A stretch of 64,000 nt of DNA. Source: Cryptomeria japonica (taxonomy: Eukaryota > Streptophyta > Pinopsida > Cupressales > Cupressaceae). Within the stretch, counting starts at the first letter, position 1; each line of letters opens with the position of its first letter. The position numbers and the translations under genes were made by a program. Below, piece after piece: positions 23,165 through 34,354 of this stretch. The notes beneath the pieces are model-generated. The model was given only the letters and a program-made list of their open reading frames with translations, was not told the origin of the DNA and searched no databases. The stretch lies in NCBI RefSeq assembly GCF_030272615.1, contig NC_081405.1:468770008-468834007 (forward strand), read 5' to 3'.

Positions 23165-25052
23165 CTATGCATTGGATCCACAGTTCCTGTCCATGATTAT
23201 ATTCTCTTCCTTCTTCCTCCATACCTTCTTGGTCTCCCTCCTTTTCTTAGTTATAGTCTTGGGAGTAGCATTGACTTCTTTTTTCTGATTGGTTCTTTCT
23301 CCACAAACATTGTTGTAGTAGTAGACTATGCTCATGCCAGCCAAATGATTGGAGGATGTTCTATCAAACTGGTTTGATCTTCTTCTCCAAACCATGTAGT
23401 TGTAGCCAGCTACCAGTTTCAATAGACTTCTTGGTCTTGCAGAAACACTTCTCCTTTTGTTCCATCCCATTCTTTGATTCTCATATGCTCTATAACCATT
23501 TCCATATTGATCGTGATTGTTATACTAGTTTTCATATGACTGCAAGTTCTTCTTTCTACATTCATGACTTCTATGGACAAAACCATTACATCTTTGACAA
23601 ACTAAATTGTCATTCCTAGGAAAAACATTTTTTCTATTCCTAGACCTTATCTTGCATTCATCTTCCCTATGACCATAATCCTTGCATGAAAAATAGTAAC
23701 CTGAGAAGGAGGGATTACAACTTACAAATTTATTTTACCAAGCATGAGGTGATCTTACTAGCTTGGTTTCTCTATTTCTACTTCTTCGAGGGTTGTTCTT
23801 GGGAACAACATCTCTTTGTCTTCCACTAGCAGAAGGTCTTCTAGGTTGTCTTCTTATGTTCCCATTTATGATGAAACCTTCTTCTCTTAGCTTTCCTTTC
23901 CCATTAGGATCAACATTATTCCTTCTTACAACACCGTTCTTCATCTTAATGTCTTCATTGGTTGTAGTTAGGTCAACCTTCTTCCTTGGAGCATTTCTGA
24001 CTGTGAAGGTCTGACCTCTCAAATCTCCACTTGAGGAGACAAACTGAATATCTCTATTGGAGACATCCTTGCTTATGGATCACTTACCAGCATCACATCC
24101 AATTACTTTGGTATCCTTGGAGTGTTTTTGTTTATTCAACATTTTGTCCAAGGCTTCAGAGGTGCTATCAAACCGGATCCTCACCTCGAGCTCATCTTGT
24201 CACTTCTCAAGCTTTTTTTCTAAGATTCTCCATTTCATCTTTTAGCTACTGATCCTCTTTGTCCTTCGCTTCAAGCTCTGATTCTAAATATTTGCACCTA
24301 CACTTCTTGATATGCAAATCTAATTTCAATTCTACACTCACCCTTTTTGCATCATCCACTCGTACTTTCAGATTAGCAATGGTTGACTCTAATTCTTGAA
24401 GACTTTTGAACAACTAGTCTTGTTCCACAATAGAAGCATTCTTGAACATATTATATTCTTTTCTTATTCTGCTAAGTTCCTTTGAGTGCACTTACAAGTT
24501 CTCCTTCAAGATCAACCTCGGCTTCATCTTCTTCTTCGTCACTGCCAAAAAAATATCCTAGGTAGGATTGATTTGTGTTATCTCTTCTTGGTGTGTGCAT
24601 CTCACTTTGTCTCTTGGGCCATGAAGAGATGAGTTTCCTACTCATCATTGTTGCAGCTGCTAATCGAACTAGATTTATCATCTACACGTGTTTATTTTAT
24701 TGATCTTCTTGCTTTTACAAACTAGTTTTTCAGTGCTAGGTTCATTACCATAGAGCTTCTTTGATCTATCCCATAGGATTTTTGCTAATTTTCATCTATC
24801 CACCTATGAAAAAACATTACCAAAAATCCCACTGAGTATAGCTTTCATGGTATCAACATTTCACATAGATCTTATTTCATCCTCAAGACCAGTGGGAGGA
24901 CTATCAGTACAAGAATATCTATTTACAGCCAACATCCATACATCATACCCTAAAGAGGATAGGTAGACTTCCATCCTACAAATCAAAATGGAAAAGTTTG
25001 ACACATTAAACACCAGAGTAGGGATTGACACAAAATTGGCCATTGTGTTCAT
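23165..25052 (-). pseudogene. Copia-type gag (capsid/nucleocapsid), degraded
   Basis: The start is taken at the ATG complementary to 25050-25052 (MNTMANFVSIPTLVF), just downstream of the primer site. The capsid part has the copia-gag opening FSILICRMEVYLSSLGYDVW (24861-25124). A middle acidic stretch (GSDEEEDEAEVDLEGEL, 24472-24681) follows, then a basic Arg/Asn-rich segment (23735-24022). Two knuckles follow: FSCKDYGHREDEC near 23655-23690, which has lost its first Cys, and CQRCNGFVHRSHEC near 23565-23605. The frame ends in a basic tail (KKRRETKKVWRKKEE). Several stops make it non-functional. Confidence 0.75.
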
Positions 25053-25100
25053 AAACCAGAATCTACCTAAGCTGGAGAAATTATCTAACCAAGAACCAAG

Positions 25101-25112
25101 GCTCTGATACCA
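25101..25112 (-). promoter_or_regulatory. Primer-binding site (initiator Met-tRNA) of the gag-only element
   Basis: The minus strand reads TGGTATCAGAGC two bases after the LTR end. This is the standard plant Met-tRNA primer site and fixes the element's orientation. Confidence 0.9.
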
Positions 25113-25114
25113 AT

Positions 25115-27756
25115 TGTAGAACACAAGATTCCACTGAGAGGGGGGGTGAATCAGTGGTTTCCAATATTTAACCCTTTTAATCCTAAAAGTGTGTACCAGT
25201 TAGTAGATCTAACACAAGGTTAATATACCAATGAGATATGGAGAAGACCAAAAGGCAATCACACACAAAATGAACATCACATAATACCAAATATATGAGG
25301 AAAATCCAACATGGGAAAAACTTTGATGAGAAATGCTACTGGAGTCTACTGCTCCAATCCAACCTCACAATAAACATTGAATACAAAGTTTAGGGCACCA
25401 ACCCCTTATTTTAGGGCACCAACCCAAGGAGAACCAACCCCTGATTTAGGGTACCAACCCAAGTAGAACCAACCCCTAATTGTTTATGGGCACCAACCCA
25501 AAGGAGCACCAACCCCTACACCAAGCACCAACTTAGTGATCAGAATGATTACAAATAATACAATAATTATTACCCGATTACAAATGAATTATGTAACCTC
25601 TCACAATCCAATCACTCTACCAGTTCAACTCTTCTCAAATGGTCTTCCTCTGCTTTGTTCTTTGTCGATTCTTTGTTCACATTGATCCTACTCTCCTTCA
25701 CTCTCTGCTACAATCTTACCTATTGAGTCCTCTTTCTATTTCTCTACCTCTTCTTTTTTGGTTCACTTTTCTCTAATATCTACTAGTTCTCTACTCACAC
25801 TAACCCACTGCAACTTGTCACTACTGGTTCACTTGACTGTTACACTCTTTGCAGCTTACCGGTCACTCTAACCTTACCAATTAAACCCCTCTTAAGCCCT
25901 CTTGTTGGTTACATCTCCACACACTCTCAGTCATTTATGATCTTCCACAAATTTCACTTGGATTGAACCATTGATACACTCTTCTTCTCCTCTATCTGGC
26001 CTATAACATCAATCCTCTATGATCTCTGATCTGCACATTTATGCTCAATATTTCCTACCAAAATAGAGAATCAAATCTTGGTTCACAAGGGATTGCTTCC
26101 CCTGACCATGGACAATATCAAATCATATATGATTTACATGGGGATTGACAACCTGCATGCAATCAGAATTCATTGCCAATCTTGTTGCTTCCAATACACA
26201 TTTGCTATATTTAGCAAACATGGTCTATTCATCAACCATTTGGTCAATCACCATGAATGTTCTCATAGTTTTATTTTTCTACTCAGATTTGCACTTACAT
26301 ACACTTCATTGATCATGATGTCAAGGAATTAGATCTTTGTCCTTTGTTTTATCTTGAGTCACATACTTCTATTCTCCACTCATGATTTATGCAATCAACA
26401 TTAATGTTGACCAATCACCAACTACCACAATGATGCACCATTTACCCTCCATTGCATGTACACCACCTGTGTCTTACATCTCATCATCATCGACATCCAC
26501 TTCATTTGATCATGTCCATTCAAGCTTAGTCACTGACTGAACACACAACCAGTGTTCCCTCTATACTACTGACCTGCCTTACCTTACTGGTATACACAGA
26601 ACAGATAATCTTCAAAAAATGCAATCCTGTTCTTCCAGTGGGATCACATCAGCTCTGTCATAAAATATGTTAATCCACAATAGATATTCAAAGCGAGTCA
26701 CCATGCATATCTTCATCTGATGAGAGATTTCCACTTTTCCTCTTTGCTCGCTTGTTAGTTGACATGCTTACCGGTTGACTGCACTCCTAACTGCATACAG
26801 GTAAGACCCATAGGATCACTATGTCAACAATCTTCAACTGTGTCCAACCATGGTAGCATTAATCTCCATTTGATCTTCTAGCATACTGGTAGATATGTTT
26901 ATCATTTGATAGTTCATCTGCTTGCACATCAGTGACACAAATCTCTATCTGCCTTCTGGTTGACATCAACATCCTAGAGTAGGTCCATGTCTGCAGATGC
27001 AAAATATTTCCTTCTCCTTCATCACCTCATACCTCATCTCAACCGGTTTGCCAAAGTGGCAAACTCACCACAACTGATTCTTCCTCTTTTGTCTTAGTAG
27101 CTCATCATGCATTCACTTGTTGAACCAATGCATATCTCTGATTTCATGCACCTAAGGCATCCCCATGTTACACTATGGTCTTTTGGTATAAGCCTTCAAT
27201 CACTTGACTTCAACTTCTCTGACTGTCTTATCTCAGAGGTTTATGATGCATTCCATGTATTTTGTGAGATAAGCTCAGTATGACCACTTACTGGTGGTAG
27301 TAGATGGATCAATGCACTAAACATGACTTTACTGACATTGAGCAGACATATTTTCAATCAGGCACACAACCCGGTAGACATTCCCTTTGTCTAGCTTACT
27401 AACTTGCAACAACCCAAACTCTATTAGTCATATCATCTTCATCGAATGGGATTCTTGTTGTATGACATCCAACTACATACTGGTTGCTTGCACTTTGTCC
27501 ATTTTCTCAGGCTTGCTTTCTTACCGATCACATGCTTGTGGATTGGCAACCATACACTGCCAACACATCACTCACCGGTTAGCATTGCCATAATGGAAAT
27601 CATCTCCAATGCCTATTCATCAATTGACATCCCAATTTATGTATCCAACACTAACTTTTGTACCAATGACTCCAATGACCACAATTCTGGTTGACGTCCT
27701 CTTATTACCGGTGACAAGTTATACTGGTTGACATCAATGAAAACACAATGCCAACA
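25115..27756 (-). repeat. 5' LTR of the gag-only element
   Basis: Partner of 19267-21862, with the same ends. It is about 46 bp longer because of small indels, including in the CCAACCC array (about 25385-25525). It is followed by flank TCTGT. Confidence 0.85.
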
Positions 27757-27940
27757 TCTGTTTTGTATATATAGTTTCAAAAATGTGTACCGTGCATAAG
27801 ACTTATAAAAATTATACATCTAGTTTTGGGCATGAAGCATCTTGTTGAAGACTTTGTTTTGTTTGGTTTCGAGAATGAACACCCATATAAGACATGCAAA
27901 ATATAGTACATAAATACAATACAAAGAGGGCGATATTGTA
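27757..27940 (-). repeat. Outer-element left LTR, segment 3 (end of LTR uncertain)
   Basis: The minisatellite of 19080-19261 resumes here (GACTTTGTTTTGTTTGGTTT at about 27850). The likely LTR end is near 27940, where GATATTGTA is followed by a run of seven C, read on the minus strand as a polypurine tract. The expected CA end would be TA here, so the boundary is tentative. Confidence 0.45.
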
Positions 27941-28859
27941 TGCCCCCCCTTAAGATGTCAACATAGTCCTACGTTGATGTCTTAAAGAAGCTATAAATAA
28001 GGATACACACCTTCAACACCAAGGAGATTATCTTTTTAGGAAATAATTTTCATAAATCTAGGCTAAAGAATCATTACTCTTATAAGCAAGGAGGAGATAG
28101 TTGAAAAAGAGATATCTTGCAACAAGTGTAAAGTGAATCCTTTGGAGGAGAGAGATATTTTCTCAAAGACATCTACCTCCAAAATGAAATATTTGAACAA
28201 AAGACATCATCGACCAAAAGAGAGGAAATAGAACAAGAATGTATACCTCCCCCTATTTCTAAGTGAAAGGGATTCTTGATGAAGGATGACACACTTTTGA
28301 CCTATAACAAAGGGTTTGTTTATAATAGATGTACATGGACAAGTGAAGAAGAGGTTGTAGATAAGGATATGTACCTCTTTCATAATTGAGAATCCTTGAG
28401 AAAACAAACAACTTCATGGAAGGAGTGACATTGTATCATAAGCAAATGACACTCAACAAAGGAAAAAGTGGATCCTTAAAAAGGAGAAGAGAAACAAATG
28501 CCCCCCCAAGAATAGGGACATAGAGAAGGTTTACAAAACCTCCAAGGAGATATGTATTCATAAGAGATGTACCATTTCAAGCAAGGAATAGGTCCTACCC
28601 AAGGAACACACATGTACTTGCATGAAGGATAATTCTATGCAAGAAAGGACATCATGTTATGAAAAATACAACTCATATAGGAAAAATTGAATCCTTATAA
28701 AGAGGAAAGAGAGATAATTATTATTGCTCCCTAATCATAGAGACAAGAATAAATAGACTATTATGTTGCTCACTAAGTATGATTACACCTAAAATTGTAC
28801 CACCATGAATGAAAATGAGCCCCCAATAGGTAAGTTAATAATGTCATATAATGCAGAGC
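27941..28859. other. Non-coding 3' internal region of the outer element
   Basis: A-rich sequence with repeated short blocks such as AAGGAGGAGA, ATGTACCTC and GAATCCTT, and C-runs at about 27943-27949 and 28501-28507. No protein-like reading is present. Confidence 0.35.
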
Positions 28860-30387
28860 AACATAATAGGAACTTGAATGTTATTTGAAATGATCATAAG
28901 AAATACGCCATTCATTTTTACCTCTTATTTTTATGATACCTAAATCAATATATTCTTGTATTTTAATTTTCAAATATGGACATTCATTAGTTGAATGAAC
29001 ATGGATTCTATGATACTTGCAAAAAGTAGAATTTTCAAGATGTTGTCTATGTTTCCTTCATTGTTTAGGCCGAAGAAGAGAAATTAAGTTGGTGTGGAGA
29101 AGATCAAACAAAACATTATCTTGTTGTAATGCCATATTGGAATGAGAAGACATGGATTCACTAGACAATGGAGGAGGGGATGTTGATAAAGGAAGAGGTT
29201 GGAAACCTAGCTATTCATTAGAAAAGTGTGATTTCTCATGACTTTAAAGACTTTTGTGTGCACATCCTAAAACTTGTCCATTGTATCCATGTGTAGGATC
29301 TACAAAGGGTTTTCTCTTAGGTAGAATTTGGATTGAAGTTTAAAGAGGGCCAATCAATATTTAGACATGTGTTATAGTAAAAATTTTGAGTATCAAATTC
29401 AGGCATCTTATATTTTCTACAAAAAGAGGGTGTGAAATATAATGACCCCAATCATCCTCCAAGAGGTCTTCTTTAGGAGAATATTTAGTAGGATATGGTG
29501 CTTTTGTTTGAATTTGAGAGAGGATTGTAGGAACTTAAAAAGTATATTGTTCTTCAATTTGTATGTTCTTGTTAGCATCTAAAGTAAACGCTTCACTATT
29601 ATATGTGTAAGGCACCATATGATAATTAGGTTGATGGTTCACTCCATCCTTAACAACAATTTTGTATTTTTGGTGAGGTTGAAAGACATCCTAATGAAGG
29701 TGGACAACTAAATCTTAGTCTTCTTAACAACATGAATAAAATTGATTTGATATTGGTTAGATTCTTCATATTGAGGAGAGAGAGCATTGGAAACATTATA
29801 ATCATGAGAAATGGTATTATCCTCTTTCTTTAAATTATCTTCATGACAAACCTTAGGAAAGGGAAAATCATATCTCATTGATGCTTCATCTCTAGGGGGA
29901 AGGTTATTGAAATTAATAGAAGGTGAGGTGTTATTAAGGGAATTGTCAATCATATCCCTCTTTAGCCATAATATCATCTTCTTTAACCAAGATACTCTCA
30001 TGGGGGAGGGAAATATTAAGAGAATAATCAACAACATTCTCTAATGGTTCATCCTGAAGAGGGAGATTATTGAAAGAAGTGTCAAAAATATCTTCTTGCA
30101 TCAATATGTCCTCTTTAGGGAGAGAAAATTTGGGAGAGGAATCATTGAAAGGTTCATAAAGGGGATTTTAATATATCTTAAATCCTTGTATCTTAAGAGC
30201 ATCCTCTTGCACCAAATAATCCTTATGGAGGAGGCACATTTTAGGAGAAGGATGAACATCATTCTCCAAAACTTCATCCCTAGGAGGGAGATATTTGGAA
30301 GAAGTGTTCATATTCTCTTCTTGCACCAATGTTCCCTCATTAGTGTGACCAATTTTGGGAGAGGGTAAAACATATCTATAAATGAAA
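28860..30387 (-). pseudogene. Gypsy-like gag of the outer element, main part
   Basis: Minus-strand reading ends in FCKYHRIHVHSTNECPYLK (about 28965-29025) followed by IQEYIDLGIIKI. This Cys/His pattern (C-x2-H-x3-H-x-H-x4-C) followed by a helix is typical at the end of the gag region in plant Ty3/gypsy elements. Upstream, 29708-30387 encodes repeated peptides of about 38-42 residues built on NNLPPRDE...LENxV...SLPxE...LVQED. Copia-2 cuts the frame at 30388; the upstream part continues at 62529-62886. Stops are frequent. The gag assignment of the repetitive part is inference. Confidence 0.5.
29880..30380. repeat. Degenerate tandem repeat within gag-like coding, unit about 115-125 bp
   Basis: Related blocks recur near 29890, 30050-30140, 30170-30270 and 30280-30370. 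Each has CATCCCTAGGGGGAG-like sequence followed by TCTTCTTGCACCAAT and TTTGGGAGAGG on the plus strand. Confidence 0.5.
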
Positions 30388-30392
30388 GGTAG

Positions 30393-31446
30393 TGTTAGGT
30401 CCTAGAGACAACTGAGAGGGGGGGGGGGTGAATCGGTTGTCAACTAAATTCAAATAAAAAACAACTTAACCAACTTAATGCTTAATATCGGTAAACCAGT
30501 TAAGTATGCCAGTAGATAGGTTTAATTTCTATATCGGTAACTATTAGTACATGAAATGTAAACACAAAGTCATCCACAACACATAACACCAATATTTGTA
30601 CATGGAAACCCTGTAAGGGGAAAAACCATGGTGGGAAACCTTACCCACAATCAAATGATACTACTACAGATAGTAAGTGTACATAAATGGGGTTTGCACA
30701 TGCAGAAAGGCCAAGCACCTAGAGCTCACTGCTCAAACACAAAATGAGAGTCGCACTAACTACAATTGGATGGTTAAATCCAATAAGAATGTACTGCTCA
30801 AAATAGCATCTTCATATGTTGGATTCATACCAGTGTAATGCTGATATGCTTTCACAAAAACCTAGCTTCAACTTCAAATGATGTCTATGTGTATTGCTCT
30901 ACTTAATCTTGCATATACCTTCACACAATTCTTTTTCGCATTACACATTTGATCTTACAAATAAGATCTTACATTTATACCATAACCTAAGACCAATTTT
31001 AGTAGGTCGGCTCTACAAGATATTACAATAAAAACATTTTACAAACAATATAATATCCGATGCAATAACTGATTGAAAATGTCAGCTTAATGCATTTACA
31101 ACAATAATTAATCATCTCCATAGCATGCCATCTTGATCTGGAAAAGATAACCTGTCGGTGTAACCCTGGATAACCCTAGACCTATTTGCCGGTAAAAGAA
31201 ATATGCAAATATGAATATACCAATGATTAATTCATTAAGATAAGATGTCCATATGATGTCTTCGATATTACAAAGTGTCTTCCATATCATTCCAAGTGTC
31301 GATGATCATTATATCCTACCGGTGAACCATATACCAGTAACTGTGCAATAGTTACTTGCTTGCCGGTGAATGCTGCTGGATCTCCAAAGTGCTAGTGTTT
31401 TAGTAGGTGTTGACATCAATGACAAAACCATACCAAAATACCAATA
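30393..31446 (-). repeat. Copia-2 3' LTR
   Basis: 1,054 bp, partner of 61467-62523. It carries a G11 run near its left end (30418-30428) and a minus-strand TATAAAT at about 30973-30980 that is mutated in the other LTR. A GATCTTA...TAAGATC inverted repeat near 30951-30968 is present in both. Confidence 0.9.
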
Positions 31447-31458
31447 ATCTCCCCCTTT
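31447..31458 (-). promoter_or_regulatory. Copia-2 polypurine tract
   Basis: The minus strand reads AAAGGGGGAGAT abutting the 3' LTR. Confidence 0.8.
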
Positions 31459-31843
31459 GGCATTGATGGCAACACAATATGGAAAAAACCATCAAAGTGC
31501 CAAAACAGAAATGCCAAATACCAAAAACCAACAATCTCCAAAAAAGATCATAACTAGAAATCAAAATACATATAGAGAGTAATAAACTCTCCTAAACAAC
31601 AATCTCTCCCCCTAGGAGCAACATGTGTTTTCCTTGTGTTTTTTTATCAAAGTTTTTGTGAGTTTTTCCATACCAATCTCTCCCCCTTTGACATCAAATG
31701 CCAAAGTTAAAACAAAACCAAGTTCATATACAAAATACCAATCAATATACCAACTACTCCCCCTTAGAAGTAGCTTCCTCATCAAAGACTAGAATAAAAG
31801 ACTTGTCTATTAATTCTGTCAGTTGATGACAATTATCAACTTC

Positions 31844-32846
31844 CTAAGTCTCCACTGGTGGTATTATGACTCCAAGCTGATCTCTAAGATATTCAAAAGT
31901 CTCCTTAGGCAAAGGTTTTGTAAAAATATCTACAAGTTGTTCTTTAGTATTCATATAAACCAGTTTTATCTCCTTTTCTTCAACTTTTTCCCTTAGAAAA
32001 TTCAGTTTGATAGAAACATGTTTTGTTTTAGAATGTAGTACTGGATTCTTCGATATATCAATTGTTGTAGTGTTATCACAATAGATAGTAATAGGTTCCT
32101 TGCATTTTATCTTTATGTCTTTCAACATTTGCTTAAGCCATAGTACCTATGTACAGTTAGTTGCTGCTGCAACATATTTAGATTGTATTGTTGATAAAGA
32201 TGTACAACTTTATTTCTTACTCAACCAAGAAACTAATCTATTTTTAAGAAAGAATGCTCCGTCAGAGGTGCTTTTCCTATCATCCACATCTCCTGCCCAA
32301 TTTGCATTTGTGTATGCACATAGATCAAAATTTTTATCTCTAGGATACCATAATCCAAGATTTATAGTGCCTTGTAAGTATCGAAAAATCCTTTTTACTA
32401 CCGATTCATGATTTTCTCTAGGATTACTTTGAAATCTTGAAACAATACATACTGCATTCATAATATCAAGTCTGGTTTGTGTCAAATACAGTAAACCTCC
32501 TATCATAGATTTGTATCTAGATGGATCAATAGGTGTAGATTCATCCCTTTGAGATAATTTGTCATTTGTAGTCATAGGTGTGCTTACCGGTTTAGAGGTC
32601 TCCATCCCAAATTTCTTTAGTAACTCTTTTAAGTATTTGGATTGACTCAAGAATATACCCTTATCAATCTATGAAATCTGCAATCCTAAAAATAATTTTA
32701 TTTCTCCAATCATAGACATTTAAAATTCTTGTTGTATTTTAATAGAAATTTCTGTACATAATCCATCTTCTCCTCCAGAGATTATATCATCAACGAATAC
32801 TTCTATATTCAAGATGTCATGATTAGTTATTTTATAATATAAATTG
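31844..32846 (-). pseudogene. Copia-2 pol, distal part: RT palm end and RNase H
   Basis: Directly after the Tat insertion point the minus strand continues the RT with LYYKITNHDILNIEVFVDDI, so the catalytic VDD motif is on this side. It goes on through GEIKLFLGLQ, SQSKYLKELLKKFGMETSKP (32210-32650), YKSMIGGLLYLTQTRLDIM and the RNase H blocks CAYTNANWAGDVDDRKST and IYCDNTTTIDISKNP. It ends KPLPKETFEYLRDQLGV near 31850. The usual GWAGD-type Asp is present. Frameshifts occur near 32130-32210, where the segment around the TAAAEAEY-type motif is broken. Confidence 0.85.
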
Positions 32847-34002
32847 TGTAATACCCTAAAATTGGTCATCTAAACCATGGGCCCCTAATCTCGACAACAT
32901 CACCAAGGTCCTAACCAAAGGCAATTAAATCAATCTTGAGCACATTATTAATTCTTCAAATCATCAAATATCACATGGCAAATCAACTACTCAATATTAA
33001 TTAAATATTTTTTTAATTAATCAAATCATTTCCAATAATATCCTTTTGATCAATTATCCCATTTTAATTTATTAAATATCCTTGCATATTTAATTAATTA
33101 ATAAATTTGCCATTCAATCATGCAAAAAGGATTAATTTATTACAAAAGATGAATTAATTTATTACAAAGAGTTGATTTGAAAATAAAACAAAAATAATTG
33201 AATTGAGAGAGGAATCAAACTTGAGATATTATTTCTTTTTCTAAATTTAGAACTTGAAATCAGAAAAGCAATTTAATTGAATTATTAAATTATTCTCTAA
33301 AATTGGAACTCAAAGCTTTTCAGAAAAAGAAGTTCAGTTGCATTGAAAAGACCTTTTTCTTGAATAAATCAAATTCATGCATGGAATTATCTATTTTTAT
33401 CCTATATGCATGGAATTAATTTATTATTATTTTCCAATGCAACTTGGACTTCTAATTTGAATGCATTTCAATCAAATTATAATTGGAATCTATCTCAAGG
33501 TTAACTGAACATGATTTCTCAATTATTTTCAATTAATCCTAAATTGAGCTTTTTCTCTTGTGATTCTCTATAAATTCAGTCTTTAGCTCTCATTCCAATT
33601 TACCCCAGAGATTTTTGAGAACATGCTTGGAGATTATTATCACACTAATTTCGCTCTGGAGTCATTGAAGATTATTGTGCTTTTTAGATTATTTGCATCC
33701 ATTTTACATCCATTATTGCTTGCATCCATTGTTGCTTGAATTGATTATTTGCTTGAATTATTCATTCATCTTGCATCCATATAGTTAATATCATATAGAT
33801 TAAATCATTCGTCTTGGTGTAGTCTAGTCACTGGTATTGCTTATAAAAATCTGAGAGCAATCTTATACTCGCATCTTTTAGAAGGCAATTGGTTGTTTTG
33901 CTATGGTTTATTACTTATTGATTATTGATTACTAACCATGCATATAATGACTTAATTGAAGTGTTGTTCTTGCAGCTACAGGTTCACTTTTTCACACACA
34001 CA
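32847..34002 (+). repeat. Tat element 5' LTR
   Basis: 1,156 bp, matching 56859-57995 with few differences, mostly C/T or G/A. The end is set at the CACACACACA at 33993-34002, because the same ten bases abut the AATTG flank at the right end. Confidence 0.85.
33569..33575 (+). promoter_or_regulatory. Candidate TATA box of the Tat 5' LTR
   Basis: TCTCTATAAATTCAG. The 3' LTR reads GATTCAATAAATTCAG at the matching place (about 57565), having lost two bases and the TATA core. Confidence 0.5.
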
Positions 34003-34026
34003 TCTCTAGCACCCACCATTGGGCCT
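34003..34026 (+). promoter_or_regulatory. Candidate primer-binding site of the Tat element
   Basis: Directly after the LTR, the plus strand reads TCTCTAGCACCCACCATTGG; the second copy at 57996 reads TCTCTTGCGCCCACCATGG. From memory this resembles the TGGCGCCCACCGTGGGG-type site of several plant gypsy elements. The tRNA was not checked. Confidence 0.45.
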
Positions 34027-34109
34027 GAAGACTACATTTGTTTTGGCTTCCAAGACTGACCACTTTTTTTTGTTATTTTCCAGATTTCAGATTTTTCAGT
34101 TTTTTTTTC

Positions 34110-34325
34110 ATTCGTACATCTCATACGATAATTTTTACATGCTGAAACGACAAACTGCAGGTGTCGCATGAATTGCAAATATCCTATCATACGAGCAGAT
34201 CCTCTGTCATACGAGCAGAAATCCTTTGTCGTACGAGTAGACATCATCAGCAATCTTCTTTCGTATGATACTGCATCCTGTCTCATACAAGTCAAGTGTC
34301 TGTCATACGATTCTGTATTTTTTGG
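34110..34325. repeat. TCGTACGA-like motif array in the Tat leader (array A)
   Basis: About nine occurrences of TCATACGA, TCGTACGA, TCGTATGA or close variants, spaced about 20-30 bp, between 34126 and 34310. The core TCGTACGA is its own reverse complement. The array is repeated in the extra leader copy at about 58110-58305. Confidence 0.7.
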
Positions 34326-34354
34326 TAGAAGAGGCAAATTTCATAATTTTTTCA

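Larger units (their letters stand above)
19267..27756 (-). mobile_element. Gag-only (TR-GAG-like) LTR retrotransposon with 2.6-kb LTRs
   Basis: Two long direct repeats, 19267-21862 and 25115-27756, begin TGTAGAACACAAGAT and end AATGCCAACA. They are flanked by TTTGT (19262-19266) and TCTGT (27757-27761), a 5-bp duplication with one mismatch. Read on the minus strand, a Met-tRNA primer site (TGGTATCAGAGC) follows the right LTR and a polypurine tract precedes the left LTR, so the 5' LTR is on the right. The 3.25-kb interior encodes copia-type gag only, with no protease, integrase or reverse transcriptase. This fits the described TR-GAG/LARD class, mobilised in trans by a related copia element. 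Confidence 0.8.

Noticed and set aside
19267..27756. A complete autonomous copia element
   Set aside because: No protease, integrase or RT could be read in 21863-23164 or elsewhere in the interior on either strand.
32847..34354. Taking the whole 1.5-kb repeat as the Tat LTR
   Set aside because: The AATTG flank abuts CACACACACA, which matches an internal position (34002). The last 350 bp of the repeat are therefore leader and contain the primer-site-like sequence.
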